A model generated the notes under the pieces. The model saw only the letters and a program-made list of their open reading frames with translations. It was not told where the DNA came from and did no database searches. A stretch of DNA of 64,000 bases. It comes from CAYNWT01 sp964450955. GTDB taxonomy: Bacteria > Planctomycetota > Planctomycetia > Planctomycetales > Planctomycetaceae. A program made the position numbers and the translations under genes. Of this stretch, positions 53,377 through 61,544 are shown one piece after another (position 1 is the first letter of the stretch; each line of letters starts with the position of its first letter). Location: contig CAYVFI010000028.1 of NCBI GenBank assembly GCA_964450955.1, positions 28,947 through 92,946 on the forward strand. The letters are read 5' to 3'.

Positions 53377-54126
53377 TCAGAATTGGCGAATCGAGAGTAC
53401 GACCACACCGACAATGGCCTTCACTTTGAGCGGAACAAGAGCGATCTCTGGATCTTGCGACCCCGGCTCGTCGTTGCCGGTATCATCGAAGCTAACTCGT
53501 CGCGTTCGCTCGCGGACAAACGGCTCTGATTCGAGATCCGATTCCAAGACCCGCAGTTCTCCCTGACCAGTTGCGACGATGCGCTCAAGGCGAACGAGCC
53601 CGCTAGCCGTCTTCTTCTGTTTCACGCAGCACAACTTGTCGTTGAAGCTGTCGAGATTCTGACGGCGTTGCTTCAGGTCGGTCTCAACTATGAGGATGTC
53701 GCGCGGTTGAAGCAGTAGCTCAGCCCTGAGTTCGGAGCCCATGGCATGGCATGCTCGAATCGCGTACATCGATGCACTGCTGAATGGAAGCTGCGCCGAG
53801 TGACGCTCGGTCGTGAAACACCCTCCGCTCCGTGCGATTGGATCCGGCAGAAGCCGGTCAGCGACTGGGATCGTTCGTTCGTCGAGGATTGGCTCACCAT
53901 CTCCGGTCTTCAGCCAATGAGCGTTCACATCCGGCAGCCGCGCGATTCGCTTGAGGATGGTAGCACCTGGCTCGTAACGAGCATTGACTATGTGACTAAT
54001 CGCCCCAGGTGTGCAGCCAACAAGCTCCGCGAACCTTGAGCTACTTCCTTCCGCGAGCCTTTCTCTCAGCAGAACCACTCGTTGGGCTAGGTGGCTCAAC
54101 TTCTTTTTACTTCCCATTTCTTTCAT
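53377..54126 (-). CDS. CI-like repressor (HTH plus S24-like domain)
   Basis: A 249-residue protein. Residues about 12-68 form an XRE-type helix-turn-helix (ERLAEGSSSRFAELVGCTPGAISHIVNARYEPGATILKRIARL). The C-terminal half, with LLLQPRDILIVETD and later RLERIVATGQGELRVLESD, resembles the LexA/S24 oligomerisation fold of phage repressors, but I cannot assign the catalytic Ser-Lys pair. It is divergent from the ParB-like gene with an AT-rich 43-base gap between them, the standard layout for an element switch controlling both directions. Start is the ATG at 54126; an ATG three codons on is possible. Confidence 0.8.
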   Translation of the reverse strand: MKEMGSKKKLSHLAQRVVLLRERLAEGSSSRFAELVGCTPGAISHIVNARYEPGATILKRIARLPDVNAHWLKTGDGEPILDERTIPVADRLLPDPIARSGGCFTTERHSAQLPFSSASMYAIRACHAMGSELRAELLLQPRDILIVETDLKQRRQNLDSFNDKLCCVKQKKTASGLVRLERIVATGQGELRVLESDLESEPFVRERTRRVSFDDTGNDEPGSQDPEIALVPLKVKAIVGVVVLSIRQF

Positions 54127-54138
54127 TTCACAACTTGA

Positions 54139-54177
54139 ACTATCAATTAATATCGATTTACTATATTATATGATAGT
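54139..54177. promoter_or_regulatory. AT-rich divergent control region with inverted repeat
   Basis: Between the repressor and ParB-like genes is an A+T-rich stretch unlike the surrounding DNA, with ACTATCA (54139-54145) and its complement TGATAGT (54171-54177), and TATATT/TATTAT hexamers. It is the likely operator and promoter region of the element switch. Confidence 0.55.
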
Positions 54178-55042
54178 CTTCAAATCGTCCAGGGACAGGA
54201 CAGTGAAACCGAACAGCTGCCTCAATGTCGACCCATCGTGGCCACGGCACCACCCGCAATACCTAACATGGTTTGGCGAACCCTCCCCGTTCGAGGTTGC
54301 CTTGGTGGTGGGATCGATTGAGGCTGACGAAGACGTGCCGAAGCCTCAGGTCTTGGGGGATGGGACGGTGGTTACCGGCCTGCTCCCGTTCTTGGCACAC
54401 CGGCAACTTGGGCGGGACAAGGTAGAGGTCGCGTACTGGGAGGATCCTGAAGCGGACTCCATGTCGACGGTCGTGCGCGCTGCCATGATCAAGGACGCAC
54501 TCACGACGCGGCGGATTCATGATCTGATGGCTGCCGATGCATTCCGTCAATTCTGGGAGCAGAGCGACGAGTCCATGGCAGAACTCGCGGAGCATTGCGG
54601 ACTCGAAGGGACCCTTCGGACGTGGCGGCGATGGATGGAGTTGCTGAAGCTGCCTGCCGAGGTTCGCAAAGCGCTCGAAGAGGGAAAGGTTACAAAAGGG
54701 CAGGCGAAGCTCATCAAAGACTTGCCGGACGGCTGGAAGAACGAGGTCGTCGCTGCTTTGAAACGGGGAGACCCGATCCGTGAAACGCTAATCGATTGCG
54801 GAATCGTGACCGATGACCAGCGGCTTTCTCCGCACGATTCGGCGTGCCGCCTACTGAATCTATTTGCGAGGTATTTGGATCTATGGACGGATAATCCGAA
54901 AGGCTTCCGTTCGGCGTACGTCGTCGGGCGAGACAAACTTGAACTCGTGCGGCAGGGGATTCACTTCCTGTCATACGTGCGGGATGAACTAGTCAACGAT
55001 CAAGCAAGGAGGCGAAATGACTGCGACACAGGATTGGATTAA
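54170..55042 (+). CDS. ParB/KorB-like DNA-binding protein
   Basis: A 290-residue protein. GDGTVVTGLLPFLAHRQLGRDKVEV resembles the ParB N-terminal core, and MAELAEHCGLEGTLRTWRRWMELLKLPAEVRKALEEGKVTKGQAKLI is the helix-turn-helix and linker typical of ParB/KorB proteins. Such proteins bind centromere-like or operator sites, for partition or for regulation. No ParA is nearby, so regulation or replication control is more likely than partition. ATG at 54170 is used; GTG at 54203 is possible since the ATG sits inside the AT-rich control region. It is the first plus-strand gene and overlaps the next by 26 bases. Confidence 0.75.
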   Translation: MIVFKSSRDRTVKPNSCLNVDPSWPRHHPQYLTWFGEPSPFEVALVVGSIEADEDVPKPQVLGDGTVVTGLLPFLAHRQLGRDKVEVAYWEDPEADSMSTVVRAAMIKDALTTRRIHDLMAADAFRQFWEQSDESMAELAEHCGLEGTLRTWRRWMELLKLPAEVRKALEEGKVTKGQAKLIKDLPDGWKNEVVAALKRGDPIRETLIDCGIVTDDQRLSPHDSACRLLNLFARYLDLWTDNPKGFRSAYVVGRDKLELVRQGIHFLSYVRDELVNDQARRRNDCDTGLD

Positions 55043-55313
55043 TCAGGCTCAACTTGCAGCACTGCTGGGAATCACACCCAAAACAGCGTCGGTTCGCGCC
55101 AGTAAAGGACTGCTTCGCCAGTACGAACACGGTGTCGAGGGATGCGGGAGGAAGAAGTACTCCCGACAACTCGTGAACTATCGACACGAGTCTGCGATTG
55201 AGACCGCCAAGCTGTCAAATAGAGCATTTCCGCCATCCCCAGCAGGCTTCCGCGGCACGTACCCACAAGATTCGTTCAGGATGAAAGGAGATGGCACGGA
55301 TGCCAAAGCCTAG
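55017..55313 (+). CDS. Small helix-turn-helix protein
   Basis: A 98-residue protein starting MTATQDWINQAQLAALLGITPKTASVRASKGLL, a winged helix-turn-helix of the MerR/AlpA type, then KKYSRQLV and a tail of about 45 residues with no family. A strong AAGGAGG lies five bases before its ATG. It overlaps the ParB-like gene by 26 bases and the next gene by a few, so translation is coupled. Possible excision or transcription factor for the element. Confidence 0.75.
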   Translation: MTATQDWINQAQLAALLGITPKTASVRASKGLLRQYEHGVEGCGRKKYSRQLVNYRHESAIETAKLSNRAFPPSPAGFRGTYPQDSFRMKGDGTDAKA

Positions 55314-56214
55314 CGTGTACTATCCAGAAACACGTGGTAGGAACCCGTTTTCAAAGCCTTCATGGCGACTCAGTCGAGGAGGCGAAATGCTTGCGACGGG
55401 TCAGTATGCGTCGCTGAAGCGTGATGACATTCCAACCGTTGAGTTCACTAGGTTCGCTCGAAAGCTAGAGCGGCTAGGTTCACGTTCGGCTGAGAACCAC
55501 ATCAACAGGCACGTCGGCATTGCCGTCGCCATCCACATGCACGTGAATCAGGACGAGAGACTCCCTGAACTGCATGCCCGACTCCTCGCGGGCCAAGGCG
55601 ATCTGACTGTCGCGGCAGAGATGGATCTCGAGCCAAGCGTGGTGAGATGGTATGCGGACTTGTGTTTCGACGTGCGACCTCGCCTCGGGGCCAAGTTCTG
55701 GATCGTATTCAATGCGATAGGCACTCAGGCGGGGGAACCGCCAGCGCCGCTCCAGCTGTTCCTGCAGAGTTCTTACCACCATGGCCCAGCCGTTATTCCG
55801 GGGTGGCTCGACTACCTTGAGAACACCGATGGCCCGCACGACCTAACAACCAAGATCGGTCGACAGCGTGCGAGCATTGCCCTCTTTGTTGAATCGCATC
55901 GGTTGACATTCGACCGGACACGAGATGCGAAATCCCTCAGATTGGCTAGGATTTTTAGCGATTTCGAGACAGAAAAGTTCAAAACCTGCTTTTCGCCTTC
56001 ACCATTCGCAGCGTCGATCCAAGCCAAGGCCGGCGAGTTGAGCTTTGCCGCGGTACCGAAAGTGCTTGCGCCAGCTACACCAGTTGCCGTGTCCGCCAAA
56101 AGTAAGGCCGATAGTCCGGTCTCGGTCGTGCTCAGAGACACAACTGTGGTCCGAGATGCACTTTACGAGATCAAATTCCGTTCGCGCACGGCATCGATGC
56201 TTGTTGCCCAATAG
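55300..56214 (+). CDS. Element protein of unknown function
   Basis: A 304-residue soluble protein I cannot place. Helical middle part with VAAEMDLEPSVVRWYADLCFDVRPRLGAKFWI, which looks like a short helix-turn-helix-like repeat, then an Ala/Ser-rich linker (SFAAVPKVLAPATPVAVSAK) and a short C-terminal beta-rich piece. I chose the ATG at 55300 because AAAGGAG stands nine bases before it; an upstream ATG (55291) and an internal ATG at 55387 behind GAGGAGG are alternatives. Part of the plus-strand cassette, overlapping the HTH gene by 14 bases. Confidence 0.65.
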   Translation: MPKPSVYYPETRGRNPFSKPSWRLSRGGEMLATGQYASLKRDDIPTVEFTRFARKLERLGSRSAENHINRHVGIAVAIHMHVNQDERLPELHARLLAGQGDLTVAAEMDLEPSVVRWYADLCFDVRPRLGAKFWIVFNAIGTQAGEPPAPLQLFLQSSYHHGPAVIPGWLDYLENTDGPHDLTTKIGRQRASIALFVESHRLTFDRTRDAKSLRLARIFSDFETEKFKTCFSPSPFAASIQAKAGELSFAAVPKVLAPATPVAVSAKSKADSPVSVVLRDTTVVRDALYEIKFRSRTASMLVAQ

Positions 56215-56249
56215 GCGCGGACATGTCCACTACGCAAAAGGAGACTCGG

Positions 56250-56936
56250 ATGAGTACAGATATCTATAGAGCAACGGCTATCAATAAGGCGATGCGCACC
56301 GTGAAAAGAAAGCTGAAGAAGGCTGCGAACAGGAAGTCGAAGCCGAGCGCTCACCACAAGCACGTCTCCAATCGTTGTCTTCGCCTTCAAGGTGGACTGG
56401 AGAGTGCTTTCCAGGCAGCCATTAGTTCTCCGGGCGATCGAGAGAACTTTGAGTCCTGGGCTGACGAGAAGCCCAACGCATGGCCGAACACCTGGTCCGC
56501 GTTGATAATTCCCTTTGGCGACGACGAGATGCCGTGGGTTCACTCTGCGTTTGTGATTCGGGCTTCTTTGAGTGGCCTTCCTTCTGCAGAGCACGAGGCC
56601 GCCAAGGAGCACGCTGTCTGCGTTCATGCCCACGACGCGTTGACGCATCTCGAGGCGGTGTTTCACAATTCCATTGTCGCATCTGGACTGTTTTTACAGT
56701 GCATACATAGATTCGTTAAGACAGAGTGTTCGGACCAGCGACGAGCCCGTGCCTACCTTGGACTTGCTGCACAGGCTTCCGCAGCGAATCGAAGATTTCG
56801 CAGCCAACTCGATGTGTTGGTTCGTCACAGAAGTGAGTACGCCGCATGGAAAGAGACCGCACCTGAAGACTGGGACGATTTCGATCCTGAGGTGTTCGCT
56901 GAACTGCACGAAAGGATGTGGGGACATGCCGGTTGA
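56250..56936 (+). CDS. Element protein of unknown function, basic N-terminus
   Basis: A 228-residue protein with no family I recognise. It begins MSTDIYRATAINKAMRTVKRKLKKAANRKSK, a strongly basic helix that may bind nucleic acid, then an acidic helical body ending in DWDDFDPEVFAELHERMWGHAG. ATG at 56250 has AAGGAG six bases upstream, better than the ATG at 56223. Overlaps the next gene by 11 bases. Charge pattern suggests DNA or RNA binding, only as inference. Confidence 0.65.
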   Translation: MSTDIYRATAINKAMRTVKRKLKKAANRKSKPSAHHKHVSNRCLRLQGGLESAFQAAISSPGDRENFESWADEKPNAWPNTWSALIIPFGDDEMPWVHSAFVIRASLSGLPSAEHEAAKEHAVCVHAHDALTHLEAVFHNSIVASGLFLQCIHRFVKTECSDQRRARAYLGLAAQASAANRRFRSQLDVLVRHRSEYAAWKETAPEDWDDFDPEVFAELHERMWGHAG

Positions 56937-57870
56937 GCGGCGCGGCAGTCGAAGCTACGTCTACCGGGCTTACCGCAAGAATGGAAAGGTCCGCAAGGAG
57001 TACCTCGGAAGCACCGAGGACCCTCCCGTGGATTGGTATCTACGTCGGAAGCGATTGCAGTCCGCCTGCCAGGATGGATCTAAGGACTTAGTCGCCACCG
57101 AGAAACTTGCACAAGCGGAATTCGATGGTGCTCTCGCGGAGTTACAGGCGATCGTGGCAAGCATTGTTGGGGGCTGGCTGGCAACGCAAACCTACCGAAT
57201 CGACAAACGAACAAAGGAGTGGCGCAGAATGCGACGGGCACCGAACCAAGCTGAGGAAGTCCGCGGCGTGAGTCGCGATCAATACGAGTCGCTCTTGGTG
57301 AGAGTCCGACGTGGCGATGCTGCCGCTCTCCGCAACCTTCGTCAGGTGATGAACGCCAACAGTCACGCATTCGAAGGACTGGGAGATCTAGCCGACCATT
57401 GCAAACGTCTGATTACATCCAGAGTTGTTGGCGACAACATACAAGCCCGAGAATCAGTATTTCTCAAGGTACGAGAGGTTGAAAGCTCTTTGGGCATAGA
57501 GGACGCCGGCCCAACAGAGCGGCTCTTGATCGAGCAGGTCAGCGTGGCATGGCTCGATGTCTATCACGCCGAGTTCATATTCAATCAGGACCGAGATTCT
57601 AAGGCTGACGAGAAGCACTACGAGACCAGATTAGAGAAGGCTCAGAAGCGTCACGCCGATGCCGTGCTAAATCTCGAGCGCCTGAGGAAGATCGCTGGCA
57701 CCGGCCACGCCCAGACAGCCAGCCCAGTCGCTACTCCAGCACCGTCAAATAGCGAAGAGAAGAAAGCGGCCGGAAGCCAGCCAAGTCCTTCGCCGGATGC
57801 TTCCAATGCCGGGCCACTTGCCGTAGCCCAAACAATACCGGACTGGGCAAGGAAGTTCTTCGACAATTAG
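56926..57870 (+). CDS. Element protein with N-terminal YVYRAYRKNGKVRKEYLG module
   Basis: A 314-residue protein. Residues 1-35 form a small beta-rich module (RRGSRSYVYRAYRKNGKVRKEYLG) seen in many mobile-element proteins of unknown role. Residues about 60-120 are a helix-rich segment; residues 210-270 form a likely coiled coil (NLERLRKIAG region), and the tail is Ala/Ser/Pro-rich and disordered. ATG at 56926 overlaps the end of the upstream gene by 11 bases. A DNA-associated structural or regulatory function is plausible. No catalytic motif is visible. Confidence 0.65.
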   Translation: MPVERRGSRSYVYRAYRKNGKVRKEYLGSTEDPPVDWYLRRKRLQSACQDGSKDLVATEKLAQAEFDGALAELQAIVASIVGGWLATQTYRIDKRTKEWRRMRRAPNQAEEVRGVSRDQYESLLVRVRRGDAAALRNLRQVMNANSHAFEGLGDLADHCKRLITSRVVGDNIQARESVFLKVREVESSLGIEDAGPTERLLIEQVSVAWLDVYHAEFIFNQDRDSKADEKHYETRLEKAQKRHADAVLNLERLRKIAGTGHAQTASPVATPAPSNSEEKKAAGSQPSPSPDASNAGPLAVAQTIPDWARKFFDN

Positions 57871-57892
57871 TTCCCTGTTTGTTGGAGCAGAC

Positions 57893-59143
57893 GTGAGTCC
57901 AAGAGATGTAACTAGACTGGATGAGCTGGTAGAAGCCCATGGAGATGTCGTCCGGGACTTTGTCGCAGCAAAGAAGCTGCCGACTCGCCAGCTCGGTAAT
58001 TTTTTTGGGCGTCACTCGGAACGTCGGTCGGCCATTCTGCGAGGTATGCAGATTGGGCAGTCATACTCCAAGGCATATTCAATCAGCGCCGTTGAGTTCG
58101 ACACCAAGCGGTGGGCGAAGGTTCCGAATCGAGTGGCGTCCGCCCGGGGGTTGCTACTAAAGGGTCTCGCTTCCGTCGTTGGTAGCTCGTCTGCCGATCT
58201 TATGACGGAAGAAGTCCGAGTTGCCATCAGCGAATTGAAAGAGGCTTCGATTGTGCTGGCAGCAAACTTGCTGCGCGAGCCGATGAATGAGCAAGAGCCA
58301 CGGAAACGCGATAAGCCGAAGCCAGTATCGGTGAGTCCACTCACTGCCGGGGCTCTGTCGAGCGGCCTGCGCACGGCAGTGTCAAAGGTGAGCAAAACCG
58401 TGAGAGACGTTCCGCGAATGCACGAGCGACTCGGCGAGCGGCCATCCGTCTACCAAGTCGCTGCCGCATTAGCAGATTGTGCCCGCATCGTTCGCGGCGG
58501 TGAACTGGCGGGCGCCTTGGCGAATCGGTTCCAAAAGCAAAAACAATCACACAGGACAGACCCTTGGGGTGTGGGACAAGAGTATTCGCAGTGCTTTGCG
58601 TCAGTACCCCGCGCGTCAGACCTGCGAATCGCGACACATAAACGCCCGGACGCTGACGCACTTGTATCGGCATGGCTGGTAGACCGCTACCTGCTTCACG
58701 ACAAGAACTGCAGCGTCCACTTCATTGAGAAACGCAAGTTGCAGACCGACACATTCGATGCCGTAGTCGATATCGGCAATCGCTTTGATCCAGATGCCTA
58801 TCGTTACGATCACAAACCGCTAAAGGATGATCCGGATCGGCAGTTCCAGACTCGATACGACGAATGCGCGTGCAGTTTGGTGTTAAGGCAGATTGCTAAT
58901 CCCCCTGCTGAGTTGCGAGATTTCGTCACATTGATTCACGACGGCGACGCGATCCCGCGGCGGTCTCGCTCTGAGGGTTATCAGGCCAGCCGTTCCAATG
59001 GTTTCCACGCGATCGTGCGAGCGTTTCGTGACTACTGCAGCAGCGATCAGATGATCTACGGGGCTGTGTCCCTCTATCTCGATGTGCGATTCCGCCAAGG
59101 GATTTGCGATACAGATGAGGAAGCGATCCGTGGAAACAATTGA
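57893..59143 (+). CDS. Protein with C-terminal DHH/MYG1-like phosphoesterase domain
   Basis: A 416-residue protein, GTG start at 57893. Residues 1-230 have no match that I recognise and include a helical region. From about 245 it resembles DHH or MYG1-type phosphoesterases/exonucleases: ATHKRPDADALVSAW with H249, D253 and D255, FDAVVDIG with D293, and YRYDHK with D306 and H307. The classic DHH reads Asp-His-His; here the third residue is Lys, so catalysis is uncertain. Such enzymes degrade short RNA or DNA or act on nucleotides. It overlaps the GIY-YIG gene, so the two may form a nucleic-acid processing pair. Confidence 0.7.
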   Translation: MSPRDVTRLDELVEAHGDVVRDFVAAKKLPTRQLGNFFGRHSERRSAILRGMQIGQSYSKAYSISAVEFDTKRWAKVPNRVASARGLLLKGLASVVGSSSADLMTEEVRVAISELKEASIVLAANLLREPMNEQEPRKRDKPKPVSVSPLTAGALSSGLRTAVSKVSKTVRDVPRMHERLGERPSVYQVAAALADCARIVRGGELAGALANRFQKQKQSHRTDPWGVGQEYSQCFASVPRASDLRIATHKRPDADALVSAWLVDRYLLHDKNCSVHFIEKRKLQTDTFDAVVDIGNRFDPDAYRYDHKPLKDDPDRQFQTRYDECACSLVLRQIANPPAELRDFVTLIHDGDAIPRRSRSEGYQASRSNGFHAIVRAFRDYCSSDQMIYGAVSLYLDVRFRQGICDTDEEAIRGNN

Positions 59144-59594
59144 GAACAACGCTGGATGCTACGTATTGGTCCTTCAGCTCACACGTCTGACGAAGGTCAC
59201 GTATGGCCGGAACCGCAAGAGGAGCTTTCAGTTTGATGCGGGCTGGTATGTCTACGTTGGGAGTGCAATGCGCGGGGTGCGAACGCGATTGATGCGGCAC
59301 CAGCGGAAAACGAGCGATGGTAAGAAGTTGCACTGGAGCATTGACTACTTCCGAGAGTACGCCGAACTTCACGAAGTCTGGTACACCTTCACCGAAGACC
59401 CCGGCCTGGAACACGTATGGGCACAAAAGTTTGATTCCTTACCGACGTTCACGATTCCGATTCCGGGGTTTGGTGGAAGCGATTGTAAGTCGGGGTGTCC
59501 GGCGCACTTCTTTCGTGCTCCGGATCGCCCTGTTCCAGCGGTGCTTGACTGCGATCCGACAGTCCAGTCCGCGGTGCTCGTTCAGGCCCATTAG
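59130..59594 (+). CDS. GIY-YIG-like (DUF123) nuclease-fold protein
   Basis: A 154-residue protein matching the DUF123 branch of GIY-YIG proteins: GCYVLVLQLTRLTKVTYGRNRK, FDAGWYVYVGSAMRGVRTRLMRHQRK, then HWSIDYFREYAELHEVWYTF. The Gly-Tyr-x..Tyr-Val-Gly pattern and Arg positions fit; the catalytic Glu is less clear. Related proteins nick DNA or have unknown nuclease function. GTG at 59130 follows AGGAAG six bases earlier and overlaps the DHH-like gene by 14 bases. The last gene of the plus-strand cassette; 71 bases later is the right repeat copy. Confidence 0.8.
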   Translation: METIENNAGCYVLVLQLTRLTKVTYGRNRKRSFQFDAGWYVYVGSAMRGVRTRLMRHQRKTSDGKKLHWSIDYFREYAELHEVWYTFTEDPGLEHVWAQKFDSLPTFTIPIPGFGGSDCKSGCPAHFFRAPDRPVPAVLDCDPTVQSAVLVQAH

Positions 59595-59664
59595 GGCACC
59601 CTTGCGATAGCTTCCCGCGGTCTACTGACTACCATCGGCCCTGATTTGCAAGTCGTCGAAACAA

Positions 59665-59685
59665 CAGGTTTGGTAAATAACAACC
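59665..59685. repeat. 21-base direct repeat, right copy
   Basis: CAGGTTTGGTAAATAACAACC again, identical to 53322-53342. Here an extra AACC unit follows. Together the two copies frame the 6.3-kb module from the repressor to the GIY-YIG gene and lie at the right edge of the foreign-looking DNA. Confidence 0.8.
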
Positions 59686-59720
59686 AACCGATTTTGCAGT
59701 TTGTTGCCCGCCGGCACGAA

Positions 59721-61544
59721 TTACGGCCGGGCCAAATCTGCGACTTCTTCAGCGGTAAGGGCTCGGTCCCACATGCGGATTTCTCCGATGTAGCCGTTGA
59801 GGCCTCGGTGTTCGTTCTGCTTGGTTTTGAAGGTCTTGCCGAAGCAAAGTTTGGATTTGGTGTTCCTGATTGCCGGGCCGAGTTTGGTTTTCGGGGCATC
59901 GCATATCAACTTGCCGTCAAGGAAGGCTTTGAGCTGACCGAACTTCGTGTCGGTTGGGTTCCCAGGTGTTTTGAAAGTGATCACGAGGTGGCACCATCGC
60001 TGTGTGACGTTGAAGTCCTTCAGCGTGAGATCGATTTGTGGGCGATCGGGTTCAACATCGCGCCAACTGTGGAAACTTAGTATCCGCAGGTTGTTCTGGT
60101 CACCGATCCAGATCGTCGTTTGAGGTGTGTCGCATCGACCGAATCCGTGTTCCTCGCCGAGGTGGATCAGCGTATCGATTCGGTCACGTTCCGATCGGTA
60201 GAACCACATGGCGATCGTGAATTCTGTCCCCTTTGAGATCTCCGTCTTGTTGGAGTAGAAGCCGGCATCCGTCCCGAGTCCTTCTTCTACCGAGCCACTC
60301 CCCGGCTTCAGGACAACGACTCGACCGACGTTCGGTGGCGTATCGATGTCTGTCGGTCTGACGTAGCTCATGTTGTCTGATGAACGTAGCTCGTAGGCGT
60401 CGCCCGCCCTGCCGGTGTTCTTTAGCGGTGATGTTGGGTCCTCGAAGTCAAAGATGGAGAGTGGTGGTGTCTTCTCCACCGTGTTGGGGCGACTCGCGAG
60501 AAGGCCCAGTACAACACACAGCAGGCAAACAACGAACCCGACGAGAGCCGTTCGAAGCGTGATGGATGATTTCGAACGCAGGTCTGCCGCGAACGCTCCC
60601 GCGGATGATTGCCTGAGTGCCGACGCCGCCGCGAGAGCTTTGCCAATCGCATTACCAGTTCGGGTGGGGAGGTTCGAATTGGTCCGGTCGATAGCCGACG
60701 TTGCATCAGTTGTCGTCTGGCTTCCCGGTGCGAACGGTAGGCCGCCAGTCAGTAGCTCGTGGGCGACGACCGCAAGACTGAACACGTCACTCCGGGCGTC
60801 CAACTCGTCGCCGCGAGTTTGCTCGGGAGACATGTAGGCGAGGGTCCCACGTTTGTCGCTGTGATCCACGTCCGCCGATGCTGAGATCCCAAAGTCGCCA
60901 AGATGCGCGGTTCCATTCCCGTCGATGAAGATGTTCGTGGGCTTTACGTCACGGTGAACGATTCCGCGTTCATGGGCATAGTCGAGCGCGGCTGCGACTT
61001 GATCGATGATGCGATACTTATCGCCCAGGGCTAGCCTGTCATCGCGAGCCGCGTCGGCCAGGTTCTTCCCCTCAACCAATTGCGAAACAATGAAGAGCTG
61101 CTCGCCATCACGGCCAATGTCGTGAACGGTGACAATGTGGGGATGGTCCAACTTCGCGAGATTTCGAGCTTCGTTGATGAACGCTTTCCGGTCGGCCTCA
61201 GTGCGGAACCGACCTGGTCTCGGCAGTTTGATCGCGACATGTCGTTCAAGTTCTGGATCGAACGCCTTCCAGACTGTGCCGAACCCGCCAGCGCCGACGA
61301 GCTGTTCCAACCGGAACCGGCCGAGTGTTCTCTTCGCGGGCACCGACGCCATGGTGTCCGGCGAGAAGAACTGCTCCTCCTTGTCACGAACCCATTCGAT
61401 GGCGGCGATGTATTCGCCAATGACATCGACCAGCTCGGGATGGTTCGAGCAGATCGCTTCCGGCGTCGTGTACCGCCCTTCGGCTTGGGCTGTTTCCCAG
61501 TCGTCGAGAATCTGATCGACGACGTTGCGGGTGGCCTCGTCCAT
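59721..61544 (-). CDS. Membrane Ser/Thr protein kinase with C-terminal LamG domain
   Basis: A 607-residue kinase: a short N-terminal helical region, kinase domain with GAGGFGTV at 84-91 and Lys106 (HVAIK), then HRDVKPTN, HLGDFGIS and TLAYMSPEQTRG; a transmembrane helix near 335-360 (TLRTALVGFVVCLLCVVLGLL) and an outer LamG/concanavalin-like domain (TIAMWFYRSERDRID, GLNGYIGEIRMWDRALTAEEVADLA). It would sense an extracytoplasmic sugar or protein and phosphorylate Ser/Thr inside. ATG at 61544 shares bases with the sigma stop (TGATG). Planctomycete kinases of this type commonly pair with sigma genes. Its ligand is unknown. Confidence 0.93.
   Translation of the reverse strand: MDEATRNVVDQILDDWETAQAEGRYTTPEAICSNHPELVDVIGEYIAAIEWVRDKEEQFFSPDTMASVPAKRTLGRFRLEQLVGAGGFGTVWKAFDPELERHVAIKLPRPGRFRTEADRKAFINEARNLAKLDHPHIVTVHDIGRDGEQLFIVSQLVEGKNLADAARDDRLALGDKYRIIDQVAAALDYAHERGIVHRDVKPTNIFIDGNGTAHLGDFGISASADVDHSDKRGTLAYMSPEQTRGDELDARSDVFSLAVVAHELLTGGLPFAPGSQTTTDATSAIDRTNSNLPTRTGNAIGKALAAASALRQSSAGAFAADLRSKSSITLRTALVGFVVCLLCVVLGLLASRPNTVEKTPPLSIFDFEDPTSPLKNTGRAGDAYELRSSDNMSYVRPTDIDTPPNVGRVVVLKPGSGSVEEGLGTDAGFYSNKTEISKGTEFTIAMWFYRSERDRIDTLIHLGEEHGFGRCDTPQTTIWIGDQNNLRILSFHSWRDVEPDRPQIDLTLKDFNVTQRWCHLVITFKTPGNPTDTKFGQLKAFLDGKLICDAPKTKLGPAIRNTKSKLCFGKTFKTKQNEHRGLNGYIGEIRMWDRALTAEEVADLARP

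Noticed and set aside
59665..59685. This repeat as attR for the tRNA-Leu integrase
   Set aside because: It shares no sequence with the tRNA 3' end; the tRNA integrase should leave a copy of the tRNA segment.
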